Below are positions 7,381 to 18,324 of a stretch of DNA of 64,000 nt, in pieces. The notes under the pieces were generated by a model. That model made no database searches and was not told the origin of the DNA. It was given only the letters and a program-made list of their open reading frames with translations. Within the stretch, counting starts at the first letter, position 1. Each line of letters starts with the position of its first letter. Location: NCBI GenBank assembly GCA_013151235.1, contig JAADIO010000033.1:45240-109239 (forward strand), given 5' to 3'. Source of the DNA: Deltaproteobacteria bacterium. Its GTDB lineage: Bacteria > CG2-30-53-67. Both the position numbers and the translations under genes were made by a program.

Positions 7381-8742
7381 CTATCCGATCGGCATCAGGG
7401 CCGTGGCAATCGAAAAATAGATCAGGATTCCCACCAGGTCGGTAGAGGTCGTCACAAAAGGATTCGTGGCCACCGCCGGATCGATCCCTAATTTTTTAAA
7501 AATCATCGGATAAAGAACACCAATGGTTACGGCGAAGAGCATGGAGGCGCAGATCGAAAGCCCGACCACCAGTCCCAGCAATGGGGACGAATGGTAGAAA
7601 ATATAGGTAAAGATCCCGAGGAGGTTGCCGTAAACAAACCCCAGAAGGAGCCCGACGCGGACCTCCTTGAAGATCACCGGCAGGAGATTATCGAGCCCGA
7701 TCCGACCGAGGGCCATTCCACGAACGACAATAACGGCGCTCTGCCCGCCGATGTTCCCTCCCATCCCGAGGATGACCGGGATAAATGCCGCCAGTGCAAT
7801 GACCTTGTTCATCGAATTCTGAAAAGAGGCGATCAGATAGGAATTCACAACCCCGGCAACCAGGGTCGCCGTCAGCCAGGGAAAGCGGAGACGGGCGATC
7901 TTGAAAGAAGACTTGCTCGTAATCTCTTCATCGTCGGTCCCGGCCATTTTGTAGAGATCTTCCGTCGCCTCTTCCCGGATAACGCCAATAACGTCGTCGA
8001 CGGTTACGACCCCCTGGAGCCGATGGGCCTCGTCCACCACGGGAATGGCCAGCAGATCGTATTTTTCCACCTCCCGGGCGACCTCTTCCTGGTCGGTGTC
8101 CACCGTCACATAGACGACATCGGAATTCATAATCTCCCGCACCGTCTGATCGGGAGTCCCGACAATCAACTGCCGAAGGGAGATGACACCCAACAGGTGC
8201 TGATGGCGGTCAACAACATAGAGGTAGAACACCATCTCGAAATCTTCCGCCCGGCGGACCTCTTCAACCGCATCGCCGACGGTCATATCTTCATAAACAT
8301 GAAAAACGTCGGTCGTCATGATCCCGCCGGCGGTATCCTCGTCGTAGTCGAGGAGCTTTTTGACGTCGGCGACCCCGTCCTCGTTCTTCATGAGGTCAAG
8401 AATTTCCTGGGCCTTCTCCTCTTCAAGGGACCCGAGCAGGTCGGCGGCATCGTCCGACTCCATCTCCTGGACAATCTCCGAAGTCTCCTGCGGATTGAGA
8501 TCGGCCACAAGTTCATCCCAGAGCGCTTCTCCCATTTCACTTACCACATCGGCCGCCAGGATCTCATTGGCCCGGACGATGTTAAAGAGCTTCTTCTTTT
8601 CCTCCAGCGAGATATGCCGGAAAAGATGGGCGATATCGGCCGGATGGGTCTGTTCAAGGATCCGGAGGATATTCAGATTTGCATTCCGTTCCAGATAGCG
8701 CCGGATCGACCGTAATGTAATTTCAAATTTCTTCGTATGCAT
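7381..8742 (-). CDS. mgtE: MgtE-family magnesium transporter
   Basis: At 453 residues it has the full MgtE layout: an N-terminal superhelical domain with the HPADIAHLF motif, two CBS domains (around TAGGIMTTD and VREIMNSDVVYV), a plug helix and five C-terminal membrane segments with GMGGNIGGQSA and DPAVATNPFVTT, which line the pore. The cytosolic domains gate the channel by binding Mg2+. The ATG at 8742 lies 27 bases after era. Confidence 0.96.
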   Translation of the reverse strand: MHTKKFEITLRSIRRYLERNANLNILRILEQTHPADIAHLFRHISLEEKKKLFNIVRANEILAADVVSEMGEALWDELVADLNPQETSEIVQEMESDDAADLLGSLEEEKAQEILDLMKNEDGVADVKKLLDYDEDTAGGIMTTDVFHVYEDMTVGDAVEEVRRAEDFEMVFYLYVVDRHQHLLGVISLRQLIVGTPDQTVREIMNSDVVYVTVDTDQEEVAREVEKYDLLAIPVVDEAHRLQGVVTVDDVIGVIREEATEDLYKMAGTDDEEITSKSSFKIARLRFPWLTATLVAGVVNSYLIASFQNSMNKVIALAAFIPVILGMGGNIGGQSAVIVVRGMALGRIGLDNLLPVIFKEVRVGLLLGFVYGNLLGIFTYIFYHSSPLLGLVVGLSICASMLFAVTIGVLYPMIFKKLGIDPAVATNPFVTTSTDLVGILIYFSIATALMPIG

Positions 8743-8769
8743 GCTCTACTCAAAAAAAAGAGATCGTCT

Positions 8770-9678
8770 CTACTCGTATCCCAGTTCCCGGAGCATCCTG
8801 ACCTGACTGCGCCAGTCTTTCCGGACCTTGACCCAGAGACGCAGAAAGACCTGGGAGCCCAGGAGCGATTCGACCTCCGGACGGACGAGGGAACCGATTG
8901 CCCGCAACATCCGCCCCCCCTTCCCGATCAGAATCCCTTTCTGTGAATCCTTTTCCACATAGATGACGGCATCCACATCGACCAGTTTTCCGGAAGGACG
9001 GGCCTTGACCTGTTCAACCCGGACGGCCACGGAATGCGGGATCTCCTTCTCGGTCCGGAAAATGATTTTCTCTCGAATCATCTCGGCGATCATAAAACGT
9101 TTGGAAACATCGGTCAGGCTCTCTTCCGGAAAATAGGGAGGTCCTTCCGGCAACGCATCCGCAATCACCTCTTCGAGACGATCGACGCCGTCCCCGGTCA
9201 GCGCCGAAATCGGCACAACCTCCTGGAAACTCAGTTTTTCCCGGTACGCGGAAATCAGGGGAAGAATCCGCTCCTTTTGTATCGTATCTATCTTGTTTAT
9301 AATCAAATAGATCGGCCTACTTACCTCATGTAATCTATGCAGTATGAAATCGCCCTGTTCAAGAAACCTGATCTCCGGTTCTACGAGAAAGAAAATCAAA
9401 TCCGCATCTTTCAGAGCGGCAAGAGCCGTCTGAACCATCCTCTCGTTTAAGCGACGTTTCGCCTTGTGAATTCCCGGCGTATCGAGAAAAAGAACCTGGT
9501 ACCGGTCCGTCGTCCTGATCCCCAGGATACTGTTCCGCGTGGTCTGGGGTTTGTCGGTCACGATGGAAATTTTCTCCCCGATAATCCGGTTCATCAGGGT
9601 CGATTTCCCCACATTCGGCCGCCCGATCAGGGCCACGTAGCCCGAACGGAACACATTTTTTGTTTCATACGACGCCAT
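8770..9678 (-). CDS. era: GTPase Era, 16S rRNA maturation factor
   Basis: From the ATG at 9678 this is 302 residues, the usual Era length. G1 GRPNVGKST (19-27), switch TTRN, G3 DTPG, G4 NKID and G5 SAL are followed by a KH domain with ILIGKGGRMLRAIG. It binds the 3' end of 16S rRNA during 30S assembly. An upstream start at 9825 would overlap purF by 50 bases. ATGs at 9681 and 9678 are adjacent and GGCGGGG lies just before them; 9678 has the better spacing. Confidence 0.95.
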   Translation of the reverse strand: MASYETKNVFRSGYVALIGRPNVGKSTLMNRIIGEKISIVTDKPQTTRNSILGIRTTDRYQVLFLDTPGIHKAKRRLNERMVQTALAALKDADLIFFLVEPEIRFLEQGDFILHRLHEVSRPIYLIINKIDTIQKERILPLISAYREKLSFQEVVPISALTGDGVDRLEEVIADALPEGPPYFPEESLTDVSKRFMIAEMIREKIIFRTEKEIPHSVAVRVEQVKARPSGKLVDVDAVIYVEKDSQKGILIGKGGRMLRAIGSLVRPEVESLLGSQVFLRLWVKVRKDWRSQVRMLRELGYE

Positions 9679-9775
9679 CATCACCCCGCCGTTCAGAATA
9701 ATCCCTTCAGACGCACCAAGTCCGACGTGCAACAATCTAACAGATGCATCGTAAGAGGTCAATCTCGCAAATTCT

Positions 9776-11170
9776 TCAGAAGAGTTCGAGCTGATTTCGC
9801 TGGATCTCGGGGAAGCGGATGGCATACTTCCCGGAGAAGCAGGCCAGGCAATATCCGTCCGCCTGATCAGGAACGGCCTCCATCATCTTTTCTACACTGA
9901 GGTAGCCCAGGGAATCGGCCGTAATATAGCGGCGGATGTCCTCCACGGTATGGGAGGAGGCGATCAACTCTTTCCGCGTGGGAGTGTCGATCCCGTAGAA
10001 GCAGGGATGAGTGGTCGGGGGGGAACTGACCCGCATGTGAACCTCCCGGGCCCCCGCATCCCGCACCATCTTGACGATCTTCCGGCTGGTGGTCCCCCGA
10101 ACGATGGAGTCATCCACAAGGATAACCCGTTTCCCTTGCAGGGCTTCCCGGACGGGGTTCAGCTTCAGTTTGACGCCGAAATGGCGGATGGCGTGCTCCG
10201 GTTCGATAAAGGTCCGACCGACATAGTGGTTCCGGATCAGGGCCGGTTCAAAGGGAATCCCCGATTCTTCGGCATAACCGAGGGAGGGGGGCATTCCGGA
10301 ATCGGGAACGGGAACCACCACGTCGGCCTCGACGGGATGTTCCCGGGCCAGCGCACGGCCGAAATTCATCCGGACGGTATTGACCGTATTTCCGAAGATT
10401 ACACTGTCGGGACGGGCAAAATAGACATGCTCGAAGATGCAGGCCTTCCGTTCCTTCCGGGGAAAGGGAAAACTGGAATGAGCTCCTTCGTTATTCACGA
10501 TCAGCATCTCCCCCGGTTTGATTTCCCGCAGATATTCCGCTTCGATCAGGTCGAAGGCACAGGTCTCCGAGGCAACCACATAGGCTTCATCCATCTTCCC
10601 CAGGACCAGGGGTCGAATCCCACGGGGATCCCGGACGGCGATCATCTCCTTTTCATTCATAAAAAGCATGGAATAGGCCCCTTTGACCCGGTTCAAGGCA
10701 TCAACGATCCGGTCCGCGAGGGTTGCATACTTGGAGACGGCAATGAGGTGAACGACCACCTCCGTGTCGCTGGTCGTATGAAAGATGGAGCCGTAGGCCT
10801 CCAACTGGTCCTTGATATACTGCGCATTCAGCAGGTTCCCGTTATGGGCGACACTCATCTGCCCCAGGGAGTAGTTGACCAGAAGGGGTTGGACATTCTT
10901 CAGTAGGCTCTCGCCTGCGGTGGAGTAACGATTGTGCCCCATGGCAGCTCTTCCCGAAAGCCGGTTCAGGCGCTCCCGGGTAAAGATCTCGGAAACCAAC
11001 CCCATCCCCCGTTCAATACGGATCTTCTTCCCATCGGAGGTGACGATGCCGGCGCCCTCCTGGCCGCGATGCTGCAGGGCATGCAGTCCAAGATAGGCCA
11101 GCTTCGAGGCTTCGGGATGATTAAAGATCCCGATGACACCGCATTCTTCGTGAAACTTGTCGAACGGCAT
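9776..11170 (-). CDS. purF: Amidophosphoribosyltransferase PurF
   Basis: Transfers glutamine nitrogen to PRPP, the first step of purine synthesis. The protein begins [14 protein letters not shown]: the catalytic Cys is residue 10 behind a short propeptide, as in the Bacillus-type enzyme. Cysteines in ACIFE, PCFYGID and YCLACFSG match the 4Fe-4S ligands of that type. The PRPP loop is [13 protein letters not shown]. The start at 11170 follows AAGGAACCC; an in-frame ATG at 11200 would overlap purL. It is 13 bases downstream of purL. Confidence 0.96.
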   Translation of the reverse strand: MPFDKFHEECGVIGIFNHPEASKLAYLGLHALQHRGQEGAGIVTSDGKKIRIERGMGLVSEIFTRERLNRLSGRAAMGHNRYSTAGESLLKNVQPLLVNYSLGQMSVAHNGNLLNAQYIKDQLEAYGSIFHTTSDTEVVVHLIAVSKYATLADRIVDALNRVKGAYSMLFMNEKEMIAVRDPRGIRPLVLGKMDEAYVVASETCAFDLIEAEYLREIKPGEMLIVNNEGAHSSFPFPRKERKACIFEHVYFARPDSVIFGNTVNTVRMNFGRALAREHPVEADVVVPVPDSGMPPSLGYAEESGIPFEPALIRNHYVGRTFIEPEHAIRHFGVKLKLNPVREALQGKRVILVDDSIVRGTTSRKIVKMVRDAGAREVHMRVSSPPTTHPCFYGIDTPTRKELIASSHTVEDIRRYITADSLGYLSVEKMMEAVPDQADGYCLACFSGKYAIRFPEIQRNQLELF

Positions 11171-11183
11171 GGAGGGTTCCTTT

Positions 11184-13418
11184 TTATACGGTTGCATCAT
11201 GGATCATCTGATACCGGATGGCACTACGATGGATTTTTCGGAGGGTTTCAACCGGCCATTGGAAGGTCCGTCCCTGCAGGTCGATCGAAAGGTCCACCCC
11301 TCCGACCAGCCCCAGGAAGGTCACGGGGGCGCCGATCCGGTTGGCAATCTCCTTGAAGGTATCGAGGTACTTGTCTTCGATACTGACCACGATGCGGGAC
11401 TGGCTCTCCCCGAAGAGGAGGACATCGGGACGGAGATCGTCATCCAGGGAAACCCGGGCACCGATATGGGGTCCTGAGCCGGTCAGACAACATTCGGCCA
11501 GGGCCACGGCAAGCCCCCCTTCGGAACAGTCATGCGCGGAACGAAGCAGACCCGCTTCACAGGCCTTCAGCACCGTTTCCTGCACCGTTCGCTCTTTCTC
11601 CAGGTCGAGGACCGGCGGCGGCCCGCTGACTTGTCCATGCATGACTTCAAGATACTTCGAGCCGCCCAACTCCTCGAGGGTCTCGCCCACGAGCAGGATC
11701 GCATCTCCTTCTTGTTTGAACCATTGCGTCATGTGTCGATGCACATCCTCAATCAGCCCCACCATCCCGACGGTCGGCGTCGGCCAGATCGCCTCTCCCT
11801 TCGTTTCATTGTAGAAACTGACGTTCCCGCTCACCACCGGCGTCCCCAGTGCCCGGCAGGCGGCGCTCATCCCCTCCACGGCCTGCACAAACTGCCACAT
11901 GATCTCCGGCTTCTCGGGATTGCCGAAATTCAGGCAGTCCGTGATGGCCATCGGACGGGCCCCGGCGCAGACCACATTCCGGGCCGCTTCGGCCACGGCG
12001 GCCATCCCGCCGACATAGGGATCAAGATAGCAATAGCGACCGTTGCAGTCGGTGGAGACGGCGATCCCTTTCTTCGTCCCCTTCACCCGGATGACGGCGG
12101 CGTCGGAGCCGGGAAGGACGATGGTATTGGTCCGGACCATGTGATCGTACTGCTCGAAGACCCACTCCTTGTCGGCGATGTCGTGGTCGCCCAGGAGGAT
12201 CGGGAGGATTTCCTGAAGGTCCACGGGAACGGAGATCAAATCAAGATCGAGGATGCGCCGCTCACGCTGCGTCTCCGATTCTCCATGGGGCCGGTCGTAT
12301 ATCGGCGCCTGCTGCGCGATCTTAAGAGCCGGGATCTCGGCGACCTGTTTCCCGCCGTCGAGGATGCGCAGCATACCGTCATCCGTCACGCGGCCGATGG
12401 TGACGGCCTCTAGGTCCCACTTTTTGAAGATTTCATGGATCGCCTCTTCATTTTCTTTTTCGGCCACGAGGAGCATTCTCTCCTGCGATTCGGAGAGCAT
12501 GATCTCGTAGGGGATCATCCCCTCTTCCCGGCGGGGCACAAGCGACAGGTCGAGTTCCACCCCCGTCCCGGCCCGGCCGGCCATCTCGCAGGAGGAACTG
12601 GTCAGACCCGCTCCTCCCATGTCCTGGATACCGACGAGGAGATCCTTTTTCATGACCTCAAGACAGGCCTCAAGGAGCAGTTTCTCCATGAAGGGGTCGC
12701 CGACCTGGACGGTCGGTTTCTTCTGTTCCGAATCATCGACGAACTCCTCCGAGGCCATGGTCACCCCGTGGATGCCGTCCCGGCCGGTCCTGGATCCGAC
12801 GTAGATCACCACGTTCCCGGGTCCGGAGGCATACCCCCGGAAGATCCCGTCCGATGCGGCGATCCCCAGCGTAAAGGCGTTGACGAGGCAGTTGCCGTTA
12901 TAGCAGTCGGAGAAACAGATCTCCCCGCCGATCGTGGGAACCCCCATGCAGTTGCCATATCCGGCTATTCCGTCGACGACGCCGTCCAATAAATATTGGT
13001 TATGGGGTTCCGTCAGTTTTCCGAAACGGAGGGAATTCATGTTCGCCACGGGGCGCGCCCCCATGGTGAAGACGTCCCGCATGATCCCGCCGACACCGGT
13101 AGCGGCCCCCTGGTAAGGTTCAATGAAGGATGGGTGGTTATGGCTTTCCATTTTGAAGACCGCGGCGAGACCATCTCCGATATCGATGACGCCCGCATTC
13201 TCGCCCGGTCCTTCGATCACGTAAGGGGCTTCGGTCGGAAACTTCTTCAGGTGGAGACGGGAACTCTTGTAACTACAGTGTTCGCTCCACATCACGGAAA
13301 AAATCCCCAATTCCGTAAAGGTCGGCTTCCTTCCGAGGATCGACAGGATCCGCTCGTACTCCTCCGGAGAGAGTCCATGCTGCTGAACGATTTCTTCCGT
13401 GATGACAGGTTCCTGCAT
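11184..13418 (-). CDS. purL: FGAM synthase subunit PurL (small type)
   Basis: A 744-residue synthetase subunit that works with PurQ and PurS to aminate FGAR. Family marks are [12 protein letters not shown] near the N-terminus, VESHNHPS-like [12 protein letters not shown] with [11 protein letters not shown], and ALAECC with SEGGLAVA near the end. The ATG at 13418 follows AAAGGAAC; the frame stays open to 13535 but the extra 39 residues are Arg/Ser-rich and unlike PurL. A 44-base gap separates it from purQ. Confidence 0.96.
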   Translation of the reverse strand: MQEPVITEEIVQQHGLSPEEYERILSILGRKPTFTELGIFSVMWSEHCSYKSSRLHLKKFPTEAPYVIEGPGENAGVIDIGDGLAAVFKMESHNHPSFIEPYQGAATGVGGIMRDVFTMGARPVANMNSLRFGKLTEPHNQYLLDGVVDGIAGYGNCMGVPTIGGEICFSDCYNGNCLVNAFTLGIAASDGIFRGYASGPGNVVIYVGSRTGRDGIHGVTMASEEFVDDSEQKKPTVQVGDPFMEKLLLEACLEVMKKDLLVGIQDMGGAGLTSSSCEMAGRAGTGVELDLSLVPRREEGMIPYEIMLSESQERMLLVAEKENEEAIHEIFKKWDLEAVTIGRVTDDGMLRILDGGKQVAEIPALKIAQQAPIYDRPHGESETQRERRILDLDLISVPVDLQEILPILLGDHDIADKEWVFEQYDHMVRTNTIVLPGSDAAVIRVKGTKKGIAVSTDCNGRYCYLDPYVGGMAAVAEAARNVVCAGARPMAITDCLNFGNPEKPEIMWQFVQAVEGMSAACRALGTPVVSGNVSFYNETKGEAIWPTPTVGMVGLIEDVHRHMTQWFKQEGDAILLVGETLEELGGSKYLEVMHGQVSGPPPVLDLEKERTVQETVLKACEAGLLRSAHDCSEGGLAVALAECCLTGSGPHIGARVSLDDDLRPDVLLFGESQSRIVVSIEDKYLDTFKEIANRIGAPVTFLGLVGGVDLSIDLQGRTFQWPVETLRKIHRSAIRYQMIHDATV

Positions 13419-13462
13419 GACCGTTCCTTTGTTCCGGCGTTGTAAAAAGTCCGCCTGCGATC

Positions 13463-14152
13463 TTACTGAACGTGATGGAGGATCGACTCGAAAATTCCTC
13501 TTCCGTCTTCGTTGCCGAGAATCGCTTCGGCGCACCGTTCCGGGTGCGGCATCATCCCGAGGACATTCCGCTTCTCATTAACGATCCCGGCGATGTTCTC
13601 CCTGGAACCGTTGGGGTTGGCCGATGCATCGGTTTTTCCGTACGGATCGCTGTAACGGAAAAGGACACGGTCCTCTTCGTTCAACCGGGCCAGGGTTTCC
13701 GCATCGGCGTAATAGTTGCCGTCGGCATGGGCAATGGGAATCCGGAGGACCTCACCCGCCTCAAGTTGATTCGTAAAAGGAGTTTCTGAGCTTTCCGTAC
13801 GTAACCATACGTCTTTACAGATAAATTTAAGGGATTCATTTCGCTTCATTGCGCCGGGAAGAAGGCCCGACTCCAGCAGGATCTGGAATCCGTTGCAGAT
13901 CCCGAAGACCAGCCCGCCCCCTTCCGCAAAGTCCCGGACCGCCTTCATGACCGGCGAAAACTTTGCAATCGCCCCGGTACGCAGATAGTCTCCGTAGGAG
14001 AACCCTCCGGGGAGGATCAGACAGTCGATTCCGGTGATCTTCTCCTCCTTGTGCCAGATGAATTCCGCTTCCCCGCCCAGGACGTGCCGGGTCACATGAT
14101 AGCAGTCGTGATCACAGTTGGAGCCGGGAAATACCACGATGCCGAATCTCAT
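13463..14152 (-). CDS. purQ: FGAM synthase glutaminase subunit PurQ
   Basis: A 229-residue class I glutamine amidotransferase that feeds ammonia to PurL. It begins [16 protein letters not shown], with the nucleophile in [10 protein letters not shown] (Cys) and the late MMPHPER His/Glu. The ATG overlaps the purS stop by 4 bases (ATGA), so the two are coupled. Confidence 0.96.
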   Translation of the reverse strand: MRFGIVVFPGSNCDHDCYHVTRHVLGGEAEFIWHKEEKITGIDCLILPGGFSYGDYLRTGAIAKFSPVMKAVRDFAEGGGLVFGICNGFQILLESGLLPGAMKRNESLKFICKDVWLRTESSETPFTNQLEAGEVLRIPIAHADGNYYADAETLARLNEEDRVLFRYSDPYGKTDASANPNGSRENIAGIVNEKRNVLGMMPHPERCAEAILGNEDGRGIFESILHHVQ

Positions 14153-14397
14153 GCCTCGATCTCCACCCGGTAATCTTCGATCACGGTATTGGCGAGAAGC
14201 TTCTCGCACATCGAGTGTACGGCCTTCTCCGCATCTGCTGCGGACATCTCCCCGAGAGAGACCTCCATGTATTTACCGATCCGGACCTCCTGCACCCCCT
14301 CAAATCCGAGATTATCGAGGGCGTGCTTGACGGTCTTCCCCTGGGGATCAAGAACCCCCTCTTTCAGTGTCACATAGACCCTGGCCTTCAGCATCAT
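14149..14397 (-). CDS. purS: FGAM synthase subunit PurS
   Basis: An 82-residue bridging subunit, [20 protein letters not shown] at the start and VEIEA at the end, as in the family. It holds PurL and PurQ together. Its ATG overlaps the purC stop by 4 bases and its stop overlaps purQ by 4, giving coupled synthesis of the complex. Confidence 0.95.
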   Translation of the reverse strand: MMLKARVYVTLKEGVLDPQGKTVKHALDNLGFEGVQEVRIGKYMEVSLGEMSAADAEKAVHSMCEKLLANTVIEDYRVEIEA

Positions 14398-15107
14398 TCG
14401 CCCCCTTCGCAGACAATCCCGCAGATCTCATTGTAGGCTTCTTCGACTCCGCCCAGGTCACGACGGAAACGGTCCTTGTCCATTTTCTTCAGGGTCTCCT
14501 TCTCCCAGAGCCGCATGGTATCCTGACAGATTTCATCGCCGAGGAGGATCTCTCCATGATGGCGCCCGAACTCAATCTTGAAATCAACGAGGATAAACCC
14601 CTTTTCATCGAAAAACCCGGAGAGCGTCGCATTCACCTTTTCCGTGTAACCGATGAGAAGGTCGATCTCCTCCCGTGCAGCCCAGCCGAGGGCCAGAACA
14701 TGTTCGACCGTGATCAGCGGATCCCCCAGGTCATCGTTTTTGTAGGAAAATTCGATGACCGGCTGTTTCAGGAGGGTCCCCTCCTCCAGGCCGTACCGCC
14801 TTGCCATCGTGCCGGCCACCCGGTTACGAACGATCACCTCCAGGGGGAGGATCTCGAGACGTTTGACCAGCATCTCTCGATCGTTCAGCCGTTTCACAAA
14901 GTGGGTTTTGACCCCGGCCGCCTCGACCCGGCGGAAAAGCGCCTCGGAAATTTTGTTGTTTACGACACCTTTGTTGACGATGGTGCCCCGTTTCTGATTA
15001 TTGAAGGCCGTGGCGTCATCCTTGAAATACTGGATCAGGTAATCGGGATCCTCCGTCTCGTAGAGGATCTTGGCCTTCCCTTCGTAGAGTTTCGCTCCCT
15101 TTTCCAT
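14394..15107 (-). CDS. purC: SAICAR synthase PurC
   Basis: A 237-residue ATP-dependent ligase that adds aspartate to CAIR. It shows KLYEGKAKILYET, LEVIVRNRVAGT and ILVDFKIEFGRH. The ATG at 15107 has GGGAG about 9 bases upstream; an earlier GTG/ATG pair at 15125/15122 would add six residues. It lies 41 bases after purB. Confidence 0.95.
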   Translation of the reverse strand: MEKGAKLYEGKAKILYETEDPDYLIQYFKDDATAFNNQKRGTIVNKGVVNNKISEALFRRVEAAGVKTHFVKRLNDREMLVKRLEILPLEVIVRNRVAGTMARRYGLEEGTLLKQPVIEFSYKNDDLGDPLITVEHVLALGWAAREEIDLLIGYTEKVNATLSGFFDEKGFILVDFKIEFGRHHGEILLGDEICQDTMRLWEKETLKKMDKDRFRRDLGGVEEAYNEICGIVCEGGE

Positions 15108-15148
15108 TTGGTCTGCTCCCATCACGGACGTCCCGGAGACCGCCTGTC

Positions 15149-16444
15149 TTACTCCCCGAAGACCCGCTGAAAGATCGTATCCACATGGCGCAGGTAGAAC
15201 TGCAGGTCGAAGCAGCCTTCGATCTCCTGCGCGTCAAGATGCTTCCTGACCCCCTCGTCGGAGAGAAGCAGGGCCTTGAAGTCCTCCCCTTCGTTCCAGG
15301 CCCGCATGGCGTTCCGCTGCACCAGGGCATAAGACTCCTCCCGCGAAACCCCCTTCGAGGCAAGGGCCAGAAGAACCCGCTGGGAAAAGACAAGCCCCCG
15401 TGTCCGCCCGATGTTCTCCTGCATCCGCTCCGGGTAGACGATCAGGTTTTCCACAACGCCGCAGAGCCGGTTCAGCATGTAATCGATCAGGATCGTACTG
15501 TCGGGGAAGATCACCCTCTCGACCGAAGAGTGGCTGATATCCCGCTCATGCCAGAGGGCGTTGTTCTCCATCGCAGCCAATGCATTGGAGCGGATCACAC
15601 GGGCCAGCCCGCAGAGATTTTCCGAGGCGATCGGATTTCTCTTGTGCGGCATGGCGGAGGACCCTTTCTGTCCCTTCGAGAAATACTCTTCCGCCTCTCC
15701 AACCTCCGTCCGCTGGAGATGCCGGATCTCGAGGGCGATTTTTTCGATCATGGTGGCGATCAGCGCAAGGGCGTTCATATATTCGGCATGACGGTCCCGC
15801 TGGATGACCTGCGTGCTGACCCCGGCCGGTTTCAGCCCCGCCTTCTCGCAGACGTAGGCCTCAACGTCCGGGTCGATCTGGGCGAAGTTCCCCACGGCGC
15901 CGGAGATCATTCCGTAGGAGATGTTTTCCACGGCATGGTCGAAACGGCGGAGATTCCGCCCCGCCTCTTCATACCAGAGCGCCGGCTTGAGGCCGAAGGA
16001 GGTCGGCTCCGCATGGATGCCGTGGGAACGTCCGATCTGGACCGTATCTTTGTGTTCCAGGGCGCGCCGCTTCAGGATGTCCCGAAGGCGTGTCAGATCC
16101 TGACGGATGATCTGCGATGCCTCCCGGATCTGAAGAGCAAACCCGGTGTCGAGGATATCCGACGAGGTCATCCCCATGTGCATGTAGGCCGAGTCATCGC
16201 CGATATACTCGGCCACGCTGGTCAGGAAGGCGATCACGTCATGCTTGACGGTCTTCTCGATCTCAAGGATCCGGTCGACGTCGAAGGAGGCCTTCTTCCG
16301 GATCCGTTCCATTGCCTCCTGCGGGATACGTCCCTGTTTTGCATGGGCCTCACAGGCCAGCAGCTCCACTTCCAGCCATTTGGCATATTTGTTCTGCAGT
16401 ACCCAGATTTTGCTCATTTCAGGTCGTGCATATCGGTCAATCAT
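15149..16444 (-). CDS. purB: Adenylosuccinate lyase PurB
   Basis: A 431-residue fumarase-superfamily enzyme acting twice in purine synthesis. The flexible signature loop GSSAMPHKRNP is intact, as are GRSHGIHAEP and MTSSDILDT. It starts 17 bases after the phosphoesterase gene and leads the pur cluster purB-C-S-Q-L-F. purD, purM, purN, purE and purH are not in the window. Confidence 0.96.
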   Translation of the reverse strand: MIDRYARPEMSKIWVLQNKYAKWLEVELLACEAHAKQGRIPQEAMERIRKKASFDVDRILEIEKTVKHDVIAFLTSVAEYIGDDSAYMHMGMTSSDILDTGFALQIREASQIIRQDLTRLRDILKRRALEHKDTVQIGRSHGIHAEPTSFGLKPALWYEEAGRNLRRFDHAVENISYGMISGAVGNFAQIDPDVEAYVCEKAGLKPAGVSTQVIQRDRHAEYMNALALIATMIEKIALEIRHLQRTEVGEAEEYFSKGQKGSSAMPHKRNPIASENLCGLARVIRSNALAAMENNALWHERDISHSSVERVIFPDSTILIDYMLNRLCGVVENLIVYPERMQENIGRTRGLVFSQRVLLALASKGVSREESYALVQRNAMRAWNEGEDFKALLLSDEGVRKHLDAQEIEGCFDLQFYLRHVDTIFQRVFGE

Positions 16445-16461
16445 CTCTTGCGTAATATCCT

Positions 16462-17235
16462 TTATCTGCCGTGAGTGAGTCGGTTAACGAAAAAAGAGGG
16501 CATATTCACTGCCCTCATCTTCTCCTGGGTGATCCGAAAGTTATATAAAACACGATGGAAGGAAAGACTCTTTTCCCGGTGATCGTAGAGTACATAGGCG
16601 GCATCGGGATTCCCGTCACGGGACTGCCCCACGCTTCCGACGTTGACAATATAGCGGAACGTTTCATGAAATGTCAACAACCTTTCTTGGGTGATCGTGA
16701 CTTTTTCCCCGTCCCATACGAAAGTCATCGGCCGGTGCGTGTGACCGCAAAGACAGATCGGAGTATCGAAGAAACCGAACTGTTCCGCAGCCCCGGTTTC
16801 CTCGACAACATAGTCCCAATCCGGTGGGGTACGGGGCGCTGCATGAACGAGGAAGAGGTCCTCCTCCCGCACGGTCATCGGCATGACGGAGAGCTTTTCC
16901 CGATTCGCAGCGGTCAGGACCGATCGGGTCCACCGGATTGCCTCCTGCGCCAGGGGATTGAAGGAGGAGAGATCACTCTCATTAAGCACCCCGGAATCGT
17001 GATTCCCCATGACAACAACATCCGCCGCTTCAAAGATTCGTTCCACACACGCATTCGGATCGGGACCATACCCGACGGCATCCCCGGCAAAAAGGATCCG
17101 GTCCGGCGCCTCCCGCCGGATTGCATCCAAAACGACGGTCAGGGCTTCAAGATTGCTGTGAACATCTGAAAAAACGGCGACACGCAACGATTCTGTTTCC
17201 TTCCGCTTTGTAATGATTTTTCGGCCTGCCTGCAT
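16462..17235 (-). CDS. Metallophosphoesterase (YfcE/ApaH-like)
   Basis: This 257-residue calcineurin-fold phosphoesterase has all dinuclear-metal motifs: DVHSNLEAL, GDAVGYGPDP, GNHDSG and CGHTHRP, with NVGSVGQSRDG near the end. The pattern is that of small phosphodiesterase/diadenosine-type hydrolases; the substrate cannot be told. It sits between nusB and purB. The visible ATG at 17235 gives an Arg/Lys-rich N-terminus before SLRVAVFSDVHSN, so the true start might be a few codons later. Confidence 0.85.
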   Translation of the reverse strand: MQAGRKIITKRKETESLRVAVFSDVHSNLEALTVVLDAIRREAPDRILFAGDAVGYGPDPNACVERIFEAADVVVMGNHDSGVLNESDLSSFNPLAQEAIRWTRSVLTAANREKLSVMPMTVREEDLFLVHAAPRTPPDWDYVVEETGAAEQFGFFDTPICLCGHTHRPMTFVWDGEKVTITQERLLTFHETFRYIVNVGSVGQSRDGNPDAAYVLYDHREKSLSFHRVLYNFRITQEKMRAVNMPSFFVNRLTHGR

Positions 17236-17309
17236 ACATGCGTCAGCGGAAATGCCGCCGGGGGCCTGCCGGTTTCAATCGGGGCAGAACCCTTTCGGCG
17301 TGGGTGCCG

Positions 17310-17735
17310 TCACCCCCTTCGGGTCGTACCCGCCGACTTCCGAATCAGGCGGTCCAGGAGCCCGTTGACAAAGGCACCTGAATCCTCCCCGCCGTACTGT
17401 TTGGCCATCTCAATCGCCTCGTCGACGGCGACCTTGTCGGGGATGTCGTCGCGGAAAAGGATTTCACAGACGGCAATCCGGAGAATCGACTTGTCGACCA
17501 GAGAAAGCCTGTTGATCTTCCAGTGAAGGGCCAGTTCCTCGATCGTCCCGTCGATCTCCTTTAAATGATTCAGCGTCTCCTTGAAAATCGACTCGGCATA
17601 ATCGAGAATGTCGGGGTGAAGCTTCGGATGTTCCCCGCAAAACTCGGTCAAAAGTTCCGCCGCAGGCTCTTTCCGGATTTCGTACTGGTACAGCAGTTGC
17701 AGCACCAGAATGCGGCTCTTGCGTCGTTTTCCCAT
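17310..17735 (-). CDS. nusB: Transcription antitermination factor NusB
   Basis: A 141-residue helical protein that binds boxA RNA with NusE for antitermination in rRNA operons. It shows RRKSRILVLQLLYQYEI and VAVDEAIEMAKQYGGEDSGAFVNGLLD. It follows ribH by 64 bases; the ribH-nusB pair is a very common bacterial arrangement. Confidence 0.96.
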   Translation of the reverse strand: MGKRRKSRILVLQLLYQYEIRKEPAAELLTEFCGEHPKLHPDILDYAESIFKETLNHLKEIDGTIEELALHWKINRLSLVDKSILRIAVCEILFRDDIPDKVAVDEAIEMAKQYGGEDSGAFVNGLLDRLIRKSAGTTRRG

Positions 17736-17799
17736 GATGTTTTCCGTTTCCGCACGTTAATAGATTGATCGACGGTTTTGCAGGAATTCCGACGGTTCT

Positions 17800-18270
17800 T
17801 TATTGGGTCATCCGTCGATAGAGATTCACCATCTCGATGGCACCGAGGGTCACGTCCGCCCCCTTGTTCCCGGCCTTGGTCCCGGCCCGTTCGATCGCCT
17901 GTTCAATGGAGTCGGTCGTGAGGATCCCGAACATGACCGGAATCGATGCCGACAGAGCCACCGCTGCAACCCCTTTGCTTGCCTCCGCTGCAACATAGTC
18001 AAAATGAGGGGTCGCACCCCGGATCACCGCACCGAGACAGATCACCGCATCGTAGCGCTTTTTTTTCGCCATAATCTTCGCTGCAAAGGGGATCTCGAAG
18101 GCCCCCGGGACCTTGACGATGTCGATATCCCCATCGGCGGCACCGTGCCGTTTCAGGACATCGAGCGCCCCCTCGACCAGTTTGGATGTAATGAAATCAT
18201 TGAATCGACTGACGACGATCCCGAATTTGAACCCCTCGGCCTGCAAGGCCCCTTCAATAATGTTCGGCAT
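17800..18270 (-). CDS. ribH: 6,7-dimethyl-8-ribityllumazine synthase RibH
   Basis: A 156-residue icosahedral-forming synthase for the penultimate step of riboflavin synthesis. Active-site segments [32 protein letters not shown] and FGILTTD are intact. AGGAGG lies just before the ATG. Confidence 0.97.
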   Translation of the reverse strand: MPNIIEGALQAEGFKFGIVVSRFNDFITSKLVEGALDVLKRHGAADGDIDIVKVPGAFEIPFAAKIMAKKKRYDAVICLGAVIRGATPHFDYVAAEASKGVAAVALSASIPVMFGILTTDSIEQAIERAGTKAGNKGADVTLGAIEMVNLYRRMTQ

Positions 18271-18324
18271 GGTTCCTCCTATTGTTTTGACTGAATGCCG
18301 CCGGCGGCTGCTGAGAGCCGATCT

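Noticed and set aside
13440-13460. TGTAAAAAGTC in the purQ-purL gap, similar to the mobile-element end
   Set aside because: Ten or so matching bases without a partner end or duplication; may be chance.
15185-16474. Long plus-strand frames opposite purB, ribD, pyrC, carB and ccoN
   Set aside because: All are antisense to genes with intact family motifs, have no ribosome sites and encode Arg/Pro/His-rich products typical of shadow frames.
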